Positions 27,904 to 36,569 of a stretch of 64,000 bases of DNA are shown piece after piece. Each line of letters opens with the position of its first letter. Within the stretch, counting starts at the first letter, position 1. The position numbers were made by a program, and so were the translations under genes. The notes beneath the pieces were generated by a model that was given only the letters and a program-made list of their open reading frames with translations, was not told the origin of the DNA and searched no databases. This stretch comes from Dyadobacter jiangsuensis (lineage in GTDB: Bacteria; Bacteroidota; Bacteroidia; Cytophagales; Spirosomataceae). Location: contig NZ_PYAS01000012.1 in the NCBI RefSeq assembly GCF_003014695.1, positions 62,001-126,000 of the forward strand, read 5' to 3'.

Positions 27904-29109
27904 TCAAAACAACTCCAACTGCCCATCCCAGCCCTTCGGTTTCTTCGCTTTGCCTTGCACTGTCCGGCCCTCGTACTTCCAGGAAGTGTCGCGTTCGTGC
28001 TGGACGATGTCGTTGAAGCGGTTATTGGGCTGGAAGTCCTTTTCTAGCTGGGCGGAGACTTTCGAGAGGTTTTTTAATGCGTCGGATTTGTCATTATCAC
28101 CCATTTTAGCGAGCTGAATGGCGCGGTCCAGGGTAAGGATGGATTCGTCGTATACCGTGATGGGTACGGGAAACGGATGCCCGTCTTTGCCGCCGTGGGC
28201 AAAGGAGAAGCGGGCCGGATCACTGAACCGCGACGGTGTGCCATGAATAATCTCGCTCACGAGTGTGAGCGACTGGATCGTGCGCGGGCCTACGCCTTCG
28301 AGCATGAGGAGTGTTTCCATATTGTCGACCGAGTTGTCATGTGCCAACGCGAGTACTGCACCCAGCCGTTTCAGGTTCACGTCTTCCGCACGGACGTCGT
28401 GGTGGTCGGGCATGACGAGCCGGGACACTTCCCGCATGATTTTATCAGGATTCTCTTTGGTAAGGTCCAGAATGCCGGACCGGGTAGGAGCGGCTGCTTT
28501 GGCCGTCAGGTTGAGTATATTGCCCTGATTTTGGCCGTAAATGAATGTATGGGGCTCTTCAATGAACGACTGTATGCTGGGAGAATGCCAGTGGTAGCGG
28601 CGGGCAAGGCGGTCATCGGTATTCATACCTTGCTGTATCACGGCCCAGTTGCCTTCTTTGGATAAGACAAACGAATGCAAATACAACTGGAAACCGTCTT
28701 GAATAGCGGTATTATCCACCTTGGCGGAGAGCTTGCTGTGATGCACGAGCAGGTTGCCATCCAGCCCCGTTTTATCTGCGATTGCCAACAGTTCTGCGGG
28801 CGTTTGCCTGGAATATTTGCCCCGGCCGCCGCAAATGTAAATGCCTAGTTCAGACGATTTTCTGTTTACAGATTGTTTCAAAGCGCCCATTACCGAGGTG
28901 GTAATGCCCGATGAATGCCAGTCCATCCCAAGCACACAGCCCAAAGACTGAAACCAGAACGGATCGCTCATTTTTTGCAGCAATGCATCGCGCCCATACT
29001 CCATCACGATCGCCTCCACGATGGCGCCGCCGAGCGCGCTCATGCGCTGCGCGAGCCACACGGGAACTTTCCCGTAATGCAGGGGTAAATCGGCGTGACC
29101 ACTTTTCAT
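27904..29109 (-). CDS. DUF763 protein with helix-hairpin-helix and C-terminal clamp-binding-like motif
   Basis: 401 residues with the DUF763 signature start GHADLPLHYGKVPVWLAQRM. Conserved patches include CVLGMDWHSSGITTSV (58-73), HHSKLSAKVDNTAIQDGFQLY (123-143) and YHWHSPSIQSF (172-182). Residues 268-290 (LMLEGVGPRTIQSLTLVSEI) look like a helix-hairpin-helix DNA-binding element. The last five residues are QLELF, close to the bacterial sliding-clamp consensus QL(S/D)LF. DUF763 is known mainly from archaea and some bacteria and has no established function. A role in DNA metabolism is my inference from the two motifs. Confidence 0.87.
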   Translation of the reverse strand: MKSGHADLPLHYGKVPVWLAQRMSALGGAIVEAIVMEYGRDALLQKMSDPFWFQSLGCVLGMDWHSSGITTSVMGALKQSVNRKSSELGIYICGGRGKYSRQTPAELLAIADKTGLDGNLLVHHSKLSAKVDNTAIQDGFQLYLHSFVLSKEGNWAVIQQGMNTDDRLARRYHWHSPSIQSFIEEPHTFIYGQNQGNILNLTAKAAAPTRSGILDLTKENPDKIMREVSRLVMPDHHDVRAEDVNLKRLGAVLALAHDNSVDNMETLLMLEGVGPRTIQSLTLVSEIIHGTPSRFSDPARFSFAHGGKDGHPFPVPITVYDESILTLDRAIQLAKMGDNDKSDALKNLSKVSAQLEKDFQPNNRFNDIVQHERDTSWKYEGRTVQGKAKKPKGWDGQLELF

Positions 29110-29264
29110 AGGGATTCCATCAAGGATTCAATTTACGAAAATCGGGGTTGCAACAGGTAACCGGAAATGCATTAATGCTCGTCCCGGTTTCCCAATGGCC
29201 CGATTTTTTGTTAAAATGCAGCTTTAAAACGCATTTTCATCTTATAACTGATCCACCGGCCTCC

Positions 29265-30557
29265 ATGGTTTTACAGGTTATCATTACCCTTGTGCTCGTT
29301 CTGCTTAATGGTTTTTTTGTTGCTGCCGAGTTTGCAATAGTCAAGATCCGTGCCTCGCAGCTCGAACAGAAAGCCCAGGAAGGGAACCGGATGGCCATTC
29401 TTTCCAAACAAATTGTCTCTAATCTGGATGGCTATCTGGCTGCTACCCAGTTCGGTATCACGCTTGCGAGCCTTGGCTTGGGTTGGATAGGAGAGCCGGT
29501 CGTATCAAAAATGATTATTGGTGCAATGGAGCTGGTAGGCCTTTCGATCGACCCGGAAGTGGCGCACCACATTGCATTACCGACTGCGTTTGCGATTATC
29601 ACTGTACTCCATATTGTATTTGGAGAACTCGCTCCGAAATCGATCGCGATCCAGCGACCGGAGTCGACGACCCTGGCTTTGTCATATCCTTTGCATGGCT
29701 TTTTCCTGATATTCCGCCCGGTGGTGTGGCTGCTGAACGGCATTGCCAACGTGATATTGAAAGGTGTTGGTATCACACCGTCGCACGGGAGCGAGGTGCA
29801 TAGCAGCGATGAGTTGCGCTATCTGGTTCAGCAGCAGAAGGAAAGTGGTATGATTGAGGCGGCAGATTACGACCTGATCAAGAATGCATTCGATTTTTCG
29901 GAAAGGGTCGCAAGGCAAATCATGATCCCTCGGCCGCAAGTTGTGGGCATCGACGTGAACGACTTTACAGACGCTGAACTTGAAAAAGTGATAGAAGAAG
30001 GTTATTCCCGAATGCCGGTTTATGAAGATACGCTGGATCAGGTCATTGGCGTGTTGCATTTGAAGGATCTGTTGCTCAAAATGCGACAAGGTAAGGAAAT
30101 CGTGCTCCGCGAGCTGATCAGGCCCATTGCGACGGTGCATGGTTCCAAACCTATTGGCGCATTGCTGCGCGAGTTTCAGGTGAGCCGTCAGCAAATGGCC
30201 GTAATCGTGGACGAATATGGCGGAGTTGACGGCATTGTGACGATGGAAGATATCCTGGAAGAGCTTGTAGGCGAGATTCAGGATGAATATGACAATGAGT
30301 TGCCGATCGTCAAAAACGAAGCGGATAATACTTATACCGTGCAGGGCGCGGCTTCCATCGTGGATTTGAATGAGCGGTTGCCCCACGACATTACTAAACG
30401 CCCTGACTATGAAACGTTGGCCGGTTATCTGATCTGGAAGTTCGGACGCATTCCGGCGGTGGGCGAGAAGCTCAAAACGAAACACTACGAGTTTACCGTA
30501 CTCAAAAAGCTGCGCAGTACGATTTCGCAGGTGAGGATTGCGGTGTTGGAAAGTTAG
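29265..30557 (+). CDS. Hemolysin-family / CNNM-CorC-type membrane protein with CBS pair
   Basis: 430 residues from the ATG at 29265 (MVLQVIITLVLVLLNGFFVA). Codons upstream to 29148 are open but not protein-like. The order is a DUF21/CNNM membrane domain (about 1-175, with GFFVAAEFAIVKIRASQLE and FGELAPKSIAIQ), two CBS domains (about 195-330, with MIPRPQVVGID and VDEYGGVDGIVTMEDILEEL), then a CorC_HlyC domain (about 345-425). Relatives are proposed to export magnesium or cobalt. The old name hemolysin is misleading. Confidence 0.92.
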   Translation: MVLQVIITLVLVLLNGFFVAAEFAIVKIRASQLEQKAQEGNRMAILSKQIVSNLDGYLAATQFGITLASLGLGWIGEPVVSKMIIGAMELVGLSIDPEVAHHIALPTAFAIITVLHIVFGELAPKSIAIQRPESTTLALSYPLHGFFLIFRPVVWLLNGIANVILKGVGITPSHGSEVHSSDELRYLVQQQKESGMIEAADYDLIKNAFDFSERVARQIMIPRPQVVGIDVNDFTDAELEKVIEEGYSRMPVYEDTLDQVIGVLHLKDLLLKMRQGKEIVLRELIRPIATVHGSKPIGALLREFQVSRQQMAVIVDEYGGVDGIVTMEDILEELVGEIQDEYDNELPIVKNEADNTYTVQGAASIVDLNERLPHDITKRPDYETLAGYLIWKFGRIPAVGEKLKTKHYEFTVLKKLRSTISQVRIAVLES

Positions 30558-30561
30558 TGAT

Positions 30562-30650
30562 TTGACCGCCGACGGTCGACCGCTGACCGCCGATCGGTTA
30601 CGAGCCTACGGTCGGCTGTCAGCTGTCGGTGGTCGGCGGTCAGTTGTCAA
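30562..30650. repeat. GACCG-rich palindromic intergenic repeat
   Basis: The 93 bases between two convergent genes are built from permuted GACCG/CGGTC words. TGACCGCCGAC near 30563-30573 and GTCGGCGGTCA at 30632-30642 are perfect inverted repeats that could fold into one long imperfect hairpin and terminate both genes. Confidence 0.65.
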
Positions 30651-31340
30651 TCAAGCCTCGTTGTAGAGCTTTAACACTGTCTGGCGCAATTTTTTGCCTG
30701 TATCACTTAAAACAAATGCAATGCCTTCGGCCATATCCGTCGCCGGTATCCATTTGCTGAAATCCGAATTGGGCATAGCTGCCCGGTTGTCGGGCGTGTC
30801 GATAATGCTCGGTACGATCACCGTTGCAGTGATGTTCTTCGATTTCCCTTCCGCATTGATCAGGTCGGCCATCTGGAAAATCAGCGTTTTAGCAAGCGTA
30901 TAGGCAAAACTTCCCGTACCCGCCTCGGCTACGAGCGCCGGGCGCGCGCCTATGAAGATGAATTGCCCTCCTCCGTTTACTTCGAAATGCTTCATTAATG
31001 GCTTCACAATGTGGAACGCCGTTTTGAAATTCATCGTCAGCATTTGCTCGATGTCCGCATCGGTGGTATCGGTCAATTTGGCCATGGCGAAACCGCCAGC
31101 GAGTAATATTCCAGCTTCAATTTTACCGGCATTGGTAATGGCTTCGGCCACGAATAATTCGGCTTGTTCAGCGTTGGACAGGTCGGCGAGGTAGTTCGAA
31201 ACGCTCGCATTGTCGGCGTAAGCATTGGTTTTGCCTTCGCGGACATTGATATGCATGCCATAACCAAGCTCCGTTAATTTTTTGACAACATCCTTACCAA
31301 GGTTTCCGGTGGCTCCGCTGACGATGACTTGTTTGGGCAT
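30651..31340 (-). CDS. SDR-family oxidoreductase
   Basis: 229 residues, a classical short-chain dehydrogenase fold. The nucleotide site is VSGATGNLGKDVV near the N-terminus, LLAGGFA stands where NNAG is usual, and the active-site Tyr and Lys are in SFAYTLAKT. The C-terminus (SDTGKKLRQTVLKLY) lacks the usual GG ending. The substrate is unknown. It lies 20 bases after galU on the same strand, so it is probably in one transcript with it. Confidence 0.88.
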   Translation of the reverse strand: MPKQVIVSGATGNLGKDVVKKLTELGYGMHINVREGKTNAYADNASVSNYLADLSNAEQAELFVAEAITNAGKIEAGILLAGGFAMAKLTDTTDADIEQMLTMNFKTAFHIVKPLMKHFEVNGGGQFIFIGARPALVAEAGTGSFAYTLAKTLIFQMADLINAEGKSKNITATVIVPSIIDTPDNRAAMPNSDFSKWIPATDMAEGIAFVLSDTGKKLRQTVLKLYNEA

Positions 31341-31360
31341 GGTTATGGCTTTTTAAATGC

Positions 31361-32224
31361 TTATTTGTTTAGAATATCAACCAGGAATTTCCGAAATGGT
31401 TCGGCAAATTCCTTTCTTTTCAATGCGAACTCGACAGTGGTTTTGAGGTAATCCAACTTGTCGCCGATATCGTGGCGCTTGCCTTCGATATGGTGTGCAA
31501 AGATATTCTCGCGTTTTAGAAGTAACAAAAGCGAGTCAGTCAGCTGGATTTCGTTGTTTTTCCCCTTCGGAGTCTGCTCGATCGTATTGAAGATTTCGGG
31601 CGTTAGGACGTACCGTCCGGCAATGGCGAGGTTGGAAGGCGCTTTGTCGATCGCAGGTTTTTCCACCAGTGTGCTTAGTTCCAGAATAGAGTCGCTTAAC
31701 GACGTTCCGCCGACAATACCGTAGCGATTTACCTTATTGGCAGGCACTTCTTCCACCGCGATCACCGAACCGCCATATTGTTCGTAGGTATCCATCAATT
31801 GCTGCGTTACCGGGATCACCGAATCCATAATGGTATCGCCCAACAGTACTGCAAATGGCTCATTACCCACGTGGTGGCGCGCATAGTAAATAGCATCGCC
31901 CAAGCCGTTCGCTTCTTTCTGACGCACGAAATGCACATTGGCCATATCTGCCAAACGGCGCATTTCATTGAACCACAGCAGATCTTCCTTCTCTTCCAGT
32001 CGGCTTTCAAGCTCTACGTTCCGGTCGAAATGGTCCTCGATGGCGCGCTTGCCTTTTCCGGAAATAATCAGAATATCCTCAATACCCGAATCCACGGCTT
32101 CCTGTACCACATATTGAATGGTAGGGATGTCGATAATCGGTAGCATTTCCTTCGGCATCGATTTGGTTGCCGGCAGGAATCGGGTTCCAAGCCCGGCAGC
32201 AGGTATAACGGCTTTACGAATCAT
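31361..32224 (-). CDS. galU: UTP--glucose-1-phosphate uridylyltransferase (UDP-sugar pyrophosphorylase)
   Basis: 287 residues, the normal length of bacterial GalU. It makes UDP-glucose from UTP and glucose-1-phosphate. The start (AVIPAAGLGTRFLPATKSMP then KEMLPI) is the nucleotide-binding signature, and GKGKRAIEDHFDRNVELE, FAVLLGDTIMD, VEKP and EIQLTDSL follow in the usual places. The glucuronokinase-like gene lies upstream on the same strand, so this enzyme may also accept glucuronic acid-1-phosphate (inference). Confidence 0.95.
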   Translation of the reverse strand: MIRKAVIPAAGLGTRFLPATKSMPKEMLPIIDIPTIQYVVQEAVDSGIEDILIISGKGKRAIEDHFDRNVELESRLEEKEDLLWFNEMRRLADMANVHFVRQKEANGLGDAIYYARHHVGNEPFAVLLGDTIMDSVIPVTQQLMDTYEQYGGSVIAVEEVPANKVNRYGIVGGTSLSDSILELSTLVEKPAIDKAPSNLAIAGRYVLTPEIFNTIEQTPKGKNNEIQLTDSLLLLLKRENIFAHHIEGKRHDIGDKLDYLKTTVEFALKRKEFAEPFRKFLVDILNK

Positions 32225-32378
32225 AGTTTTGGTTGTGTGCCCGCGGCATGTACCGCCGACATTGTTCTGTTTAAGTTTTAACAGGCATTCAGCAATCCGC
32301 TTCCTGCCATTTTAAATATAGTTGAGTAATAAAAAAACAATTAATGACCACTCCTGACAACACCTGACCACACCCGAC

Positions 32379-33374
32379 CTACACCACAAACGGCCTGATC
32401 ACCCGCGCATTGAATTTCTTCAACTGCACAAAGAGCTGGTTCAGCATATCGTCGTCTTTGTAAATCCCGATAATGGTACCGCCGGAACCCGCAAATTTAG
32501 CGGATGCTCCGCAGGCACGCGCCGCGTTGATCAGCTTTTTATTGGATTCAGGGACATTGTAAATCTTGCAGCGCAGGTCGAAATTTTCATTCATCAGCGA
32601 ATGCAGGTCGTCGGAGCGGCCTTCCAGCAATGCGGTACGGCCATCTTCGGCTTTTTGGGCAATCTGGCCTAGCACGTCGATCACGTCCTGCTCACCCCGG
32701 TCGTAGCGTGCGCGTACGTCGTTGTGCACCTTGCCCGATACCTTGCTGAGGTTGGTATTATAAGCCACGTACAACTTCGGCAGCAACTCCGGGTTAATGC
32801 GCTCATAGCGGCCGTGGCCCTGCGTCTGGATCATCGTTTTGTCAAAATCCATATACACGCAGCCTTCGTAGCATTGGATCACGCGATCCTGCAAGCCCGC
32901 TGTGATGCCTAGCTCTTCGGTCTCGGTTACCATCACCAGTTGTGGTAATATTTCGATAGGTATTTCAACTTTGTAAAACTGCATCAGCGCCCGGAACAAG
33001 GCTACGATAATCGCGCTGGAACCCGACATGCCTACCTGGCGCGGAATGGATGAGCGGTAACGGACCGTGAAATTCTTGTTAGGCAGCTTGATATTGTTCT
33101 CCTCACAATAGTCTCCGAATTTCTTGATACCGGCCTTGATGAGCGGAATACCGCCATTGTAGCCCAGCATATTCACCGAGTCGCGCAGGTGGAAAATGCT
33201 GCGAAATGTGTTCAGATCCTGCGGTTGCGGCTCAATATGCAGCTCGGGCGACTCATAAAGTGAAATGGAAGCGCCGAAATTTCTTACAGATATGGAAATC
33301 GTTTTACCGAAAAAACCATCAGAAGGATTGCCTAAAAGCCCCGCACGGGCATAGGCGCGTGTTTCAATGATCAA
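32379..33374 (-). CDS. GHMP-family sugar kinase, glucuronokinase-like
   Basis: 331 residues. GHMP motif 1 is AGLLGNPSDGFFGKTISI, motif 2 is PRQVGMSGSSAIIVALFRAL (ATP loop) and motif 3 is KFAGSGGTIIGIY. The N-terminus closely recalls plant glucuronokinase, which turns glucuronate into glucuronate-1-phosphate, more than mevalonate or galactokinase. Together with the adjacent GalU-type pyrophosphorylase it could feed UDP-glucuronate synthesis. The sugar specificity is inferred from memory of the plant family and is not certain. About 150 bases separate it from galU. Confidence 0.82.
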   Translation of the reverse strand: MIIETRAYARAGLLGNPSDGFFGKTISISVRNFGASISLYESPELHIEPQPQDLNTFRSIFHLRDSVNMLGYNGGIPLIKAGIKKFGDYCEENNIKLPNKNFTVRYRSSIPRQVGMSGSSAIIVALFRALMQFYKVEIPIEILPQLVMVTETEELGITAGLQDRVIQCYEGCVYMDFDKTMIQTQGHGRYERINPELLPKLYVAYNTNLSKVSGKVHNDVRARYDRGEQDVIDVLGQIAQKAEDGRTALLEGRSDDLHSLMNENFDLRCKIYNVPESNKKLINAARACGASAKFAGSGGTIIGIYKDDDMLNQLFVQLKKFNARVIRPFVV

Positions 33375-33504
33375 TGTAAATGCGTGTTTAGCCGGAAGTA
33401 ATAACTATCTGGACGATAAAAAGCCATTTTGCCCTTATAAGCAGGTATTTTAGAATTTTACCCAATGCGGCTTGAAATCTATGAATGAACGGTCTGGAAA
33501 CAAA

Positions 33505-33534
33505 AAAAGCGCGGATAAAAATATCCACGCTTTT
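33505..33534 (-). terminator. Terminator of the cytoplasmic YceI gene
   Basis: AAAAGCGCGGATA and TATCCACGCTTTT pair over 13 positions with one mismatch and a loop of about four bases. It lies 25 bases after the YceI stop. Confidence 0.75.
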
Positions 33535-33558
33535 CGTAAGAGGAACGGTTTATGAATA

Positions 33559-34086
33559 TTATTGTTTCACGACCTGAACGTTCGCGATCAGTTTTACTTC
33601 GTCGCCTACAACCACACCGCCTGCTTCGGTTACTGCACTCCAAGCCAGGCCGAAGTCCTTACGGTTGATTTTGCCGTTGATCTCGAAGCCTGATTTGTTG
33701 TTGCCGTAGAAGTCGGTCATGTTACCGCCGAATTCGGCAGCGAAATCAACAGTTTTGGTTACGCCTTTCACAGTCAATGAGCCTGTCAGGTTGTAGTTAT
33801 CACCGCCTTTCTTGGCCAGTTTACCTGTGAACGACAGTTTTGGGTGGTTCTCAGCGTCGAAGAAATCAGCTGATTTCAAGTGCTGGTCACGTTGTTCTTG
33901 TTTGGTATCTATGCTTTCCACGTCAGCAGAAAAATGGACGGTAGCACCGTCGAAATCATCACTAGTTGTTTCAACACCGCCTTCGAAGCTGTTGAATGCG
34001 CCTGTTACAGTGGAAATCACAAGGTGTTTCACTTTGAACTGGATTTCAGAATGTGTTGGATCAATTACCCATTTAGTAGTAGCCAT
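33559..34086 (-). CDS. YceI-family lipid-binding-like protein, no signal peptide
   Basis: 175 residues from the ATG at 34086 (MATTKWVIDPTHSEIQFKVK). An in-frame ATG at 34116 would add ten polar residues, not a signal peptide. The YceI lipocalin-like barrel is clear from WVIDPTHSEIQFKVKHLVIS, DAENHPKLSFTG, NLTGSLTVKGVTKTV and INRKDFGLAW. YceI proteins bind polyisoprenoid lipids. Most are periplasmic, whereas this one appears cytoplasmic. A second, exported YceI is at 58442. Confidence 0.9.
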   Translation of the reverse strand: MATTKWVIDPTHSEIQFKVKHLVISTVTGAFNSFEGGVETTSDDFDGATVHFSADVESIDTKQEQRDQHLKSADFFDAENHPKLSFTGKLAKKGGDNYNLTGSLTVKGVTKTVDFAAEFGGNMTDFYGNNKSGFEINGKINRKDFGLAWSAVTEAGGVVVGDEVKLIANVQVVKQ

Positions 34087-34165
34087 TGTCTTTGTAGTTT
34101 TTATGTGTAATAACATTTAATGTATATACATCTAATTGCAAAGTTTAGTTTCAAAAGCATAAAAA

Positions 34166-34193
34166 AAATCCCGAAAAAATTATTCCGGGATTT
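34166..34193 (-). terminator. Terminator of the LolA-like gene
   Basis: AAATCCCG and CGGGATTT form a perfect 8-bp stem around a 12-base loop, with T-rich sequence after it on the minus strand. Confidence 0.7.
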
Positions 34194-34213
34194 CAAAAGT
34201 GGTTTAAGAGCGT

Positions 34214-34945
34214 CTATTGAGGCATTTCGAAAATTTTTGGATCGATCTTCGGATTTACTTCCAGCGCGGTAATTTTCAGTCCCATCTTGGTGCCGGGCAT
34301 TGCCGAGGTGGTCACTTCCGATGTAAACGGATAGTAAATGCCATCCACAGCACGGAAGTCGGACTGTACGTTTTCCGACATAATATCCTGGCCACTCACT
34401 TGCGTCTGAGCGACAATCTTCAAAATATAGAATGTGTCTTTGGATATATAGTTAATCCTGCGGACGTTGTTCGGTAACGTCATGGTTACTTTGTAAACCT
34501 TCGCTCCGCTGAGCTCTTCTTCGCCGTCTAGCGTTACTTTGTAGCCTTTCTCCTTGTAGTTGTAAAGGCCGGTAAGGTCGGTTTCATTGGCCAGGGACTT
34601 CACCGCATCTTCCGGTAATGCCGTTGGTTTGGTGTTGCCGGTCATCGGGTTGATCGTCCATCCCGTAGTACCGTTCACCGCCTGCACGACTGTCATTCCC
34701 TGTACGGTCGATTCGCTTCTGAAACCTTTGTTCTGCACGATGATCGTAGTAATCGGCACTTTCATATTCATAATATCCATTTCAGCCGAGATCTTCATGC
34801 TCTGCAATTGGCCCAGTTTCGCGCCGCCCATCGCTTTCACGTGTTTGGCGATAATGTCATCAACGGTTTGCGCGCTTACGGAGTTGGTAAAACAAGCGAT
34901 GATCAGGAATGCGAGTAGTTTGAAAAGGCTTTTGGAATGTTGCAT
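34214..34945 (-). CDS. LolA-like outer-membrane lipoprotein-sorting family protein, secreted
   Basis: 243 residues. A signal peptide (residues 1-25, ending NSVSAQ) is followed by VDDIIAKHVKAMGGAKLGQL, the typical start of the Bacteroidota branch of this fold. The rest alternates beta strands (FRSESTVQGMTVVQAVNGTT, TFYILKIVAQTQV, DGIYYPFTSEV) as in LolA/LolB barrels. Such proteins may carry lipids or lipoproteins in the periplasm, but function of this branch is not established. It stands alone with its own terminator. Confidence 0.82.
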   Translation of the reverse strand: MQHSKSLFKLLAFLIIACFTNSVSAQTVDDIIAKHVKAMGGAKLGQLQSMKISAEMDIMNMKVPITTIIVQNKGFRSESTVQGMTVVQAVNGTTGWTINPMTGNTKPTALPEDAVKSLANETDLTGLYNYKEKGYKVTLDGEEELSGAKVYKVTMTLPNNVRRINYISKDTFYILKIVAQTQVSGQDIMSENVQSDFRAVDGIYYPFTSEVTTSAMPGTKMGLKITALEVNPKIDPKIFEMPQ

Positions 34946-34957
34946 ATGGTTGGTTGG

Positions 34958-35299
34958 TTAAGACAAAACTTCTATTCGGTCACGATAAACAGTTACTAGC
35001 TTATGTTCCTTACTGAGTGCGGCAATGTTATGCCAATTCTTGTACAAAACTTCAAAAAGTTCTGACGCTTTGATATTGCCGAGTCGGAAATGAATGATTC
35101 GAGGTGGAGGTTCGCTGGTGCTGATGCGAATGGAAAAGTCAGCATCGCGCGTTACAATGGTAAGATAATTCTCACGTGCATAATTCCAAATTTCGGAATC
35201 AAGCCATTCATTGTCCAAATCTCTTTGATGGATGAATTCTGCGCTATTCCACAGTGAGCAGTGGGCTGGCAGATTTACATCTATTAGATATTTAGGCAT
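34958..35299 (-). CDS. DUF5615 PIN-like toxin
   Basis: 113 residues from the ATG at 35299 (MPKYLIDVNLPAHC). A longer frame starting inside the partner gene is unlikely. The conserved acidic residues of the PIN-like fold are visible: LIDVNLP (first Asp), WLDSEIWNYA and VTRDADFSIR (Asp-x-Asp). It starts one base after the stop of the DUF433 gene, the usual order antitoxin then toxin. Such proteins are predicted ribonucleases. Confidence 0.87.
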   Translation of the reverse strand: MPKYLIDVNLPAHCSLWNSAEFIHQRDLDNEWLDSEIWNYARENYLTIVTRDADFSIRISTSEPPPRIIHFRLGNIKASELFEVLYKNWHNIAALSKEHKLVTVYRDRIEVLS

Positions 35300-35300
35300 A

Positions 35301-35549
35301 TCAGGCGGCAGTAGGATAGCTGGCAAAGTTTCTTCCCGCCATCTGCGCAGCAAAATGCAGGCATGCGTCTATGTCGGCATTTTCCAGGAATGGGAAATGA
35401 TATAGAATAGTATCACGGCTGTCCCCGGCTGCCAGGTGTTCCAATATCGTCTGTACAGTAATCCTTTTGCCCCTGATAGTCGGTTTCCCGTTGCATAAGT
35501 CGGGGTTGACCGTAATTCTTTCAATTAAATCAGCCATAACATATTTCAT
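35301..35549 (-). CDS. DUF433 antitoxin
   Basis: 82 residues, or 78 from a second ATG at 35537 (MADLIERITVNPDLC). The signature RITVNPDLCNGKPTIRGKRI followed by TVQTILEHLAAGDSRDTIL is DUF433, a small helix-turn-helix-like family paired with DUF5615 toxins. It is expected to bind the toxin and autoregulate the pair. Coupling with the toxin gene is tight (one base between stop and start). Confidence 0.9.
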   Translation of the reverse strand: MKYVMADLIERITVNPDLCNGKPTIRGKRITVQTILEHLAAGDSRDTILYHFPFLENADIDACLHFAAQMAGRNFASYPTAA

Positions 35550-35583
35550 TTAAATGACAGACCACATTAGTAAATAAACAAAA

Positions 35584-35614
35584 AAACGGCCGGATTGTTG
35601 CAATCCGGCCGTTT
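35584..35614 (-). terminator. Terminator of atpG
   Basis: A perfect 14-bp stem, AAACGGCCGGATTG with CAATCCGGCCGTTT, has a three-base loop. It is followed by T residues on the minus strand and lies 22 bases after the atpG stop. Confidence 0.88.
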
Positions 35615-35635
35615 GGAATATGGTTGGAGGTAACC

Positions 35636-36520
35636 TTAGTTTTTCAATGCTTCGGCACCACCTACGATTTCGAGGATCTCCTTCGTGATCGCTGCCTGGC
35701 GCGTACGGTTGTACACGAGGCGCAGGTCTTTCAAAAGTTCCTGGGCGTTTTCCGTTGCTTTGTCCATCGCTGTCATACGCGCTCCCTGCTCCGATGCATT
35801 GGATTCGAGAACGGCGCGGTACAACTGGATTTTCAGCGACTTAGGAATCAGCTCCGCAAGGATTTCTTCTTCCGCCGGTTCGAAAATATAGTTAACCTCG
35901 GTCTTTTTCGACTTGGTCGATTTGTTTTCAGCTACGATCGGCAAATACGGATCGGCGTGGATAATTTGTGTTGCTACGTTTTTAAATTCGTTGTACACGA
36001 TATCCACTGCATCGTAACGGCCTTCCGAGAAATCTTTCATGATCTCTTCGGCTGCGCTTTTCACGTTTACAAAGCTCAAACGGCCGAACAGGTCGGTATA
36101 AGCAGTGTTCACGGTGAAACCGCGGCGTACGAGTGTTTCCGCGCCTTTTTTACCGATGGCAAAAATCTCTACATTCCCTTTCGCTGCCTGAGCCGCATAT
36201 TTGGACTCGATCAGCTGAATTGTAGCCTTGATAACATTGGTATTGAATGCTCCGCACAATCCACGATCGGAAGTTACGACGATGATCAGCACCTTTTCCA
36301 CCGCGCGAACGGCTTTCAACGGGCTGTCGGCAGCGCTTTCCGATGCTGACGAAACTGTCAGAAGCATTTCTCCAAGCTTCTGTGCGTAAGGGCGCATTTG
36401 CAGAATGCTGTCCTGTGCACGACGCAGCTTGGCTGCCGCCACCATTTTCATGGCTTTGGTGATTTGCTGTGTGGAATTAACCGAAACGATACGGTTACGT
36501 ACTTCTTTTAAGCTTGCCAT
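35636..36520 (-). CDS. atpG: ATP synthase F1 gamma subunit
   Basis: 294 residues, the central rotor stalk of the F1 motor on the cytoplasmic face of the membrane. The N-terminal helix MASLKEVRNRIVSVNSTQQI then TKAMKMVAAAKLRRAQ is diagnostic, as are VVTSDRGLCGAFNTNVIKA and the C-terminal NRTRQAAITKEILEIVGGAEAL. It follows atpA after 90 bases that include a strong hairpin, so it may have lower or separate expression. Confidence 0.97.
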   Translation of the reverse strand: MASLKEVRNRIVSVNSTQQITKAMKMVAAAKLRRAQDSILQMRPYAQKLGEMLLTVSSASESAADSPLKAVRAVEKVLIIVVTSDRGLCGAFNTNVIKATIQLIESKYAAQAAKGNVEIFAIGKKGAETLVRRGFTVNTAYTDLFGRLSFVNVKSAAEEIMKDFSEGRYDAVDIVYNEFKNVATQIIHADPYLPIVAENKSTKSKKTEVNYIFEPAEEEILAELIPKSLKIQLYRAVLESNASEQGARMTAMDKATENAQELLKDLRLVYNRTRQAAITKEILEIVGGAEALKN

Positions 36521-36569
36521 TTTCTGGGTGTTTTAAGCGATCCGGTGATCCTATTATATATGTACTAGG

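Noticed and set aside
32340-32383. Short degenerate CTGACC/CACACC repeats between galU and the GHMP kinase gene
   Set aside because: Too short and imperfect to call a repeat array.
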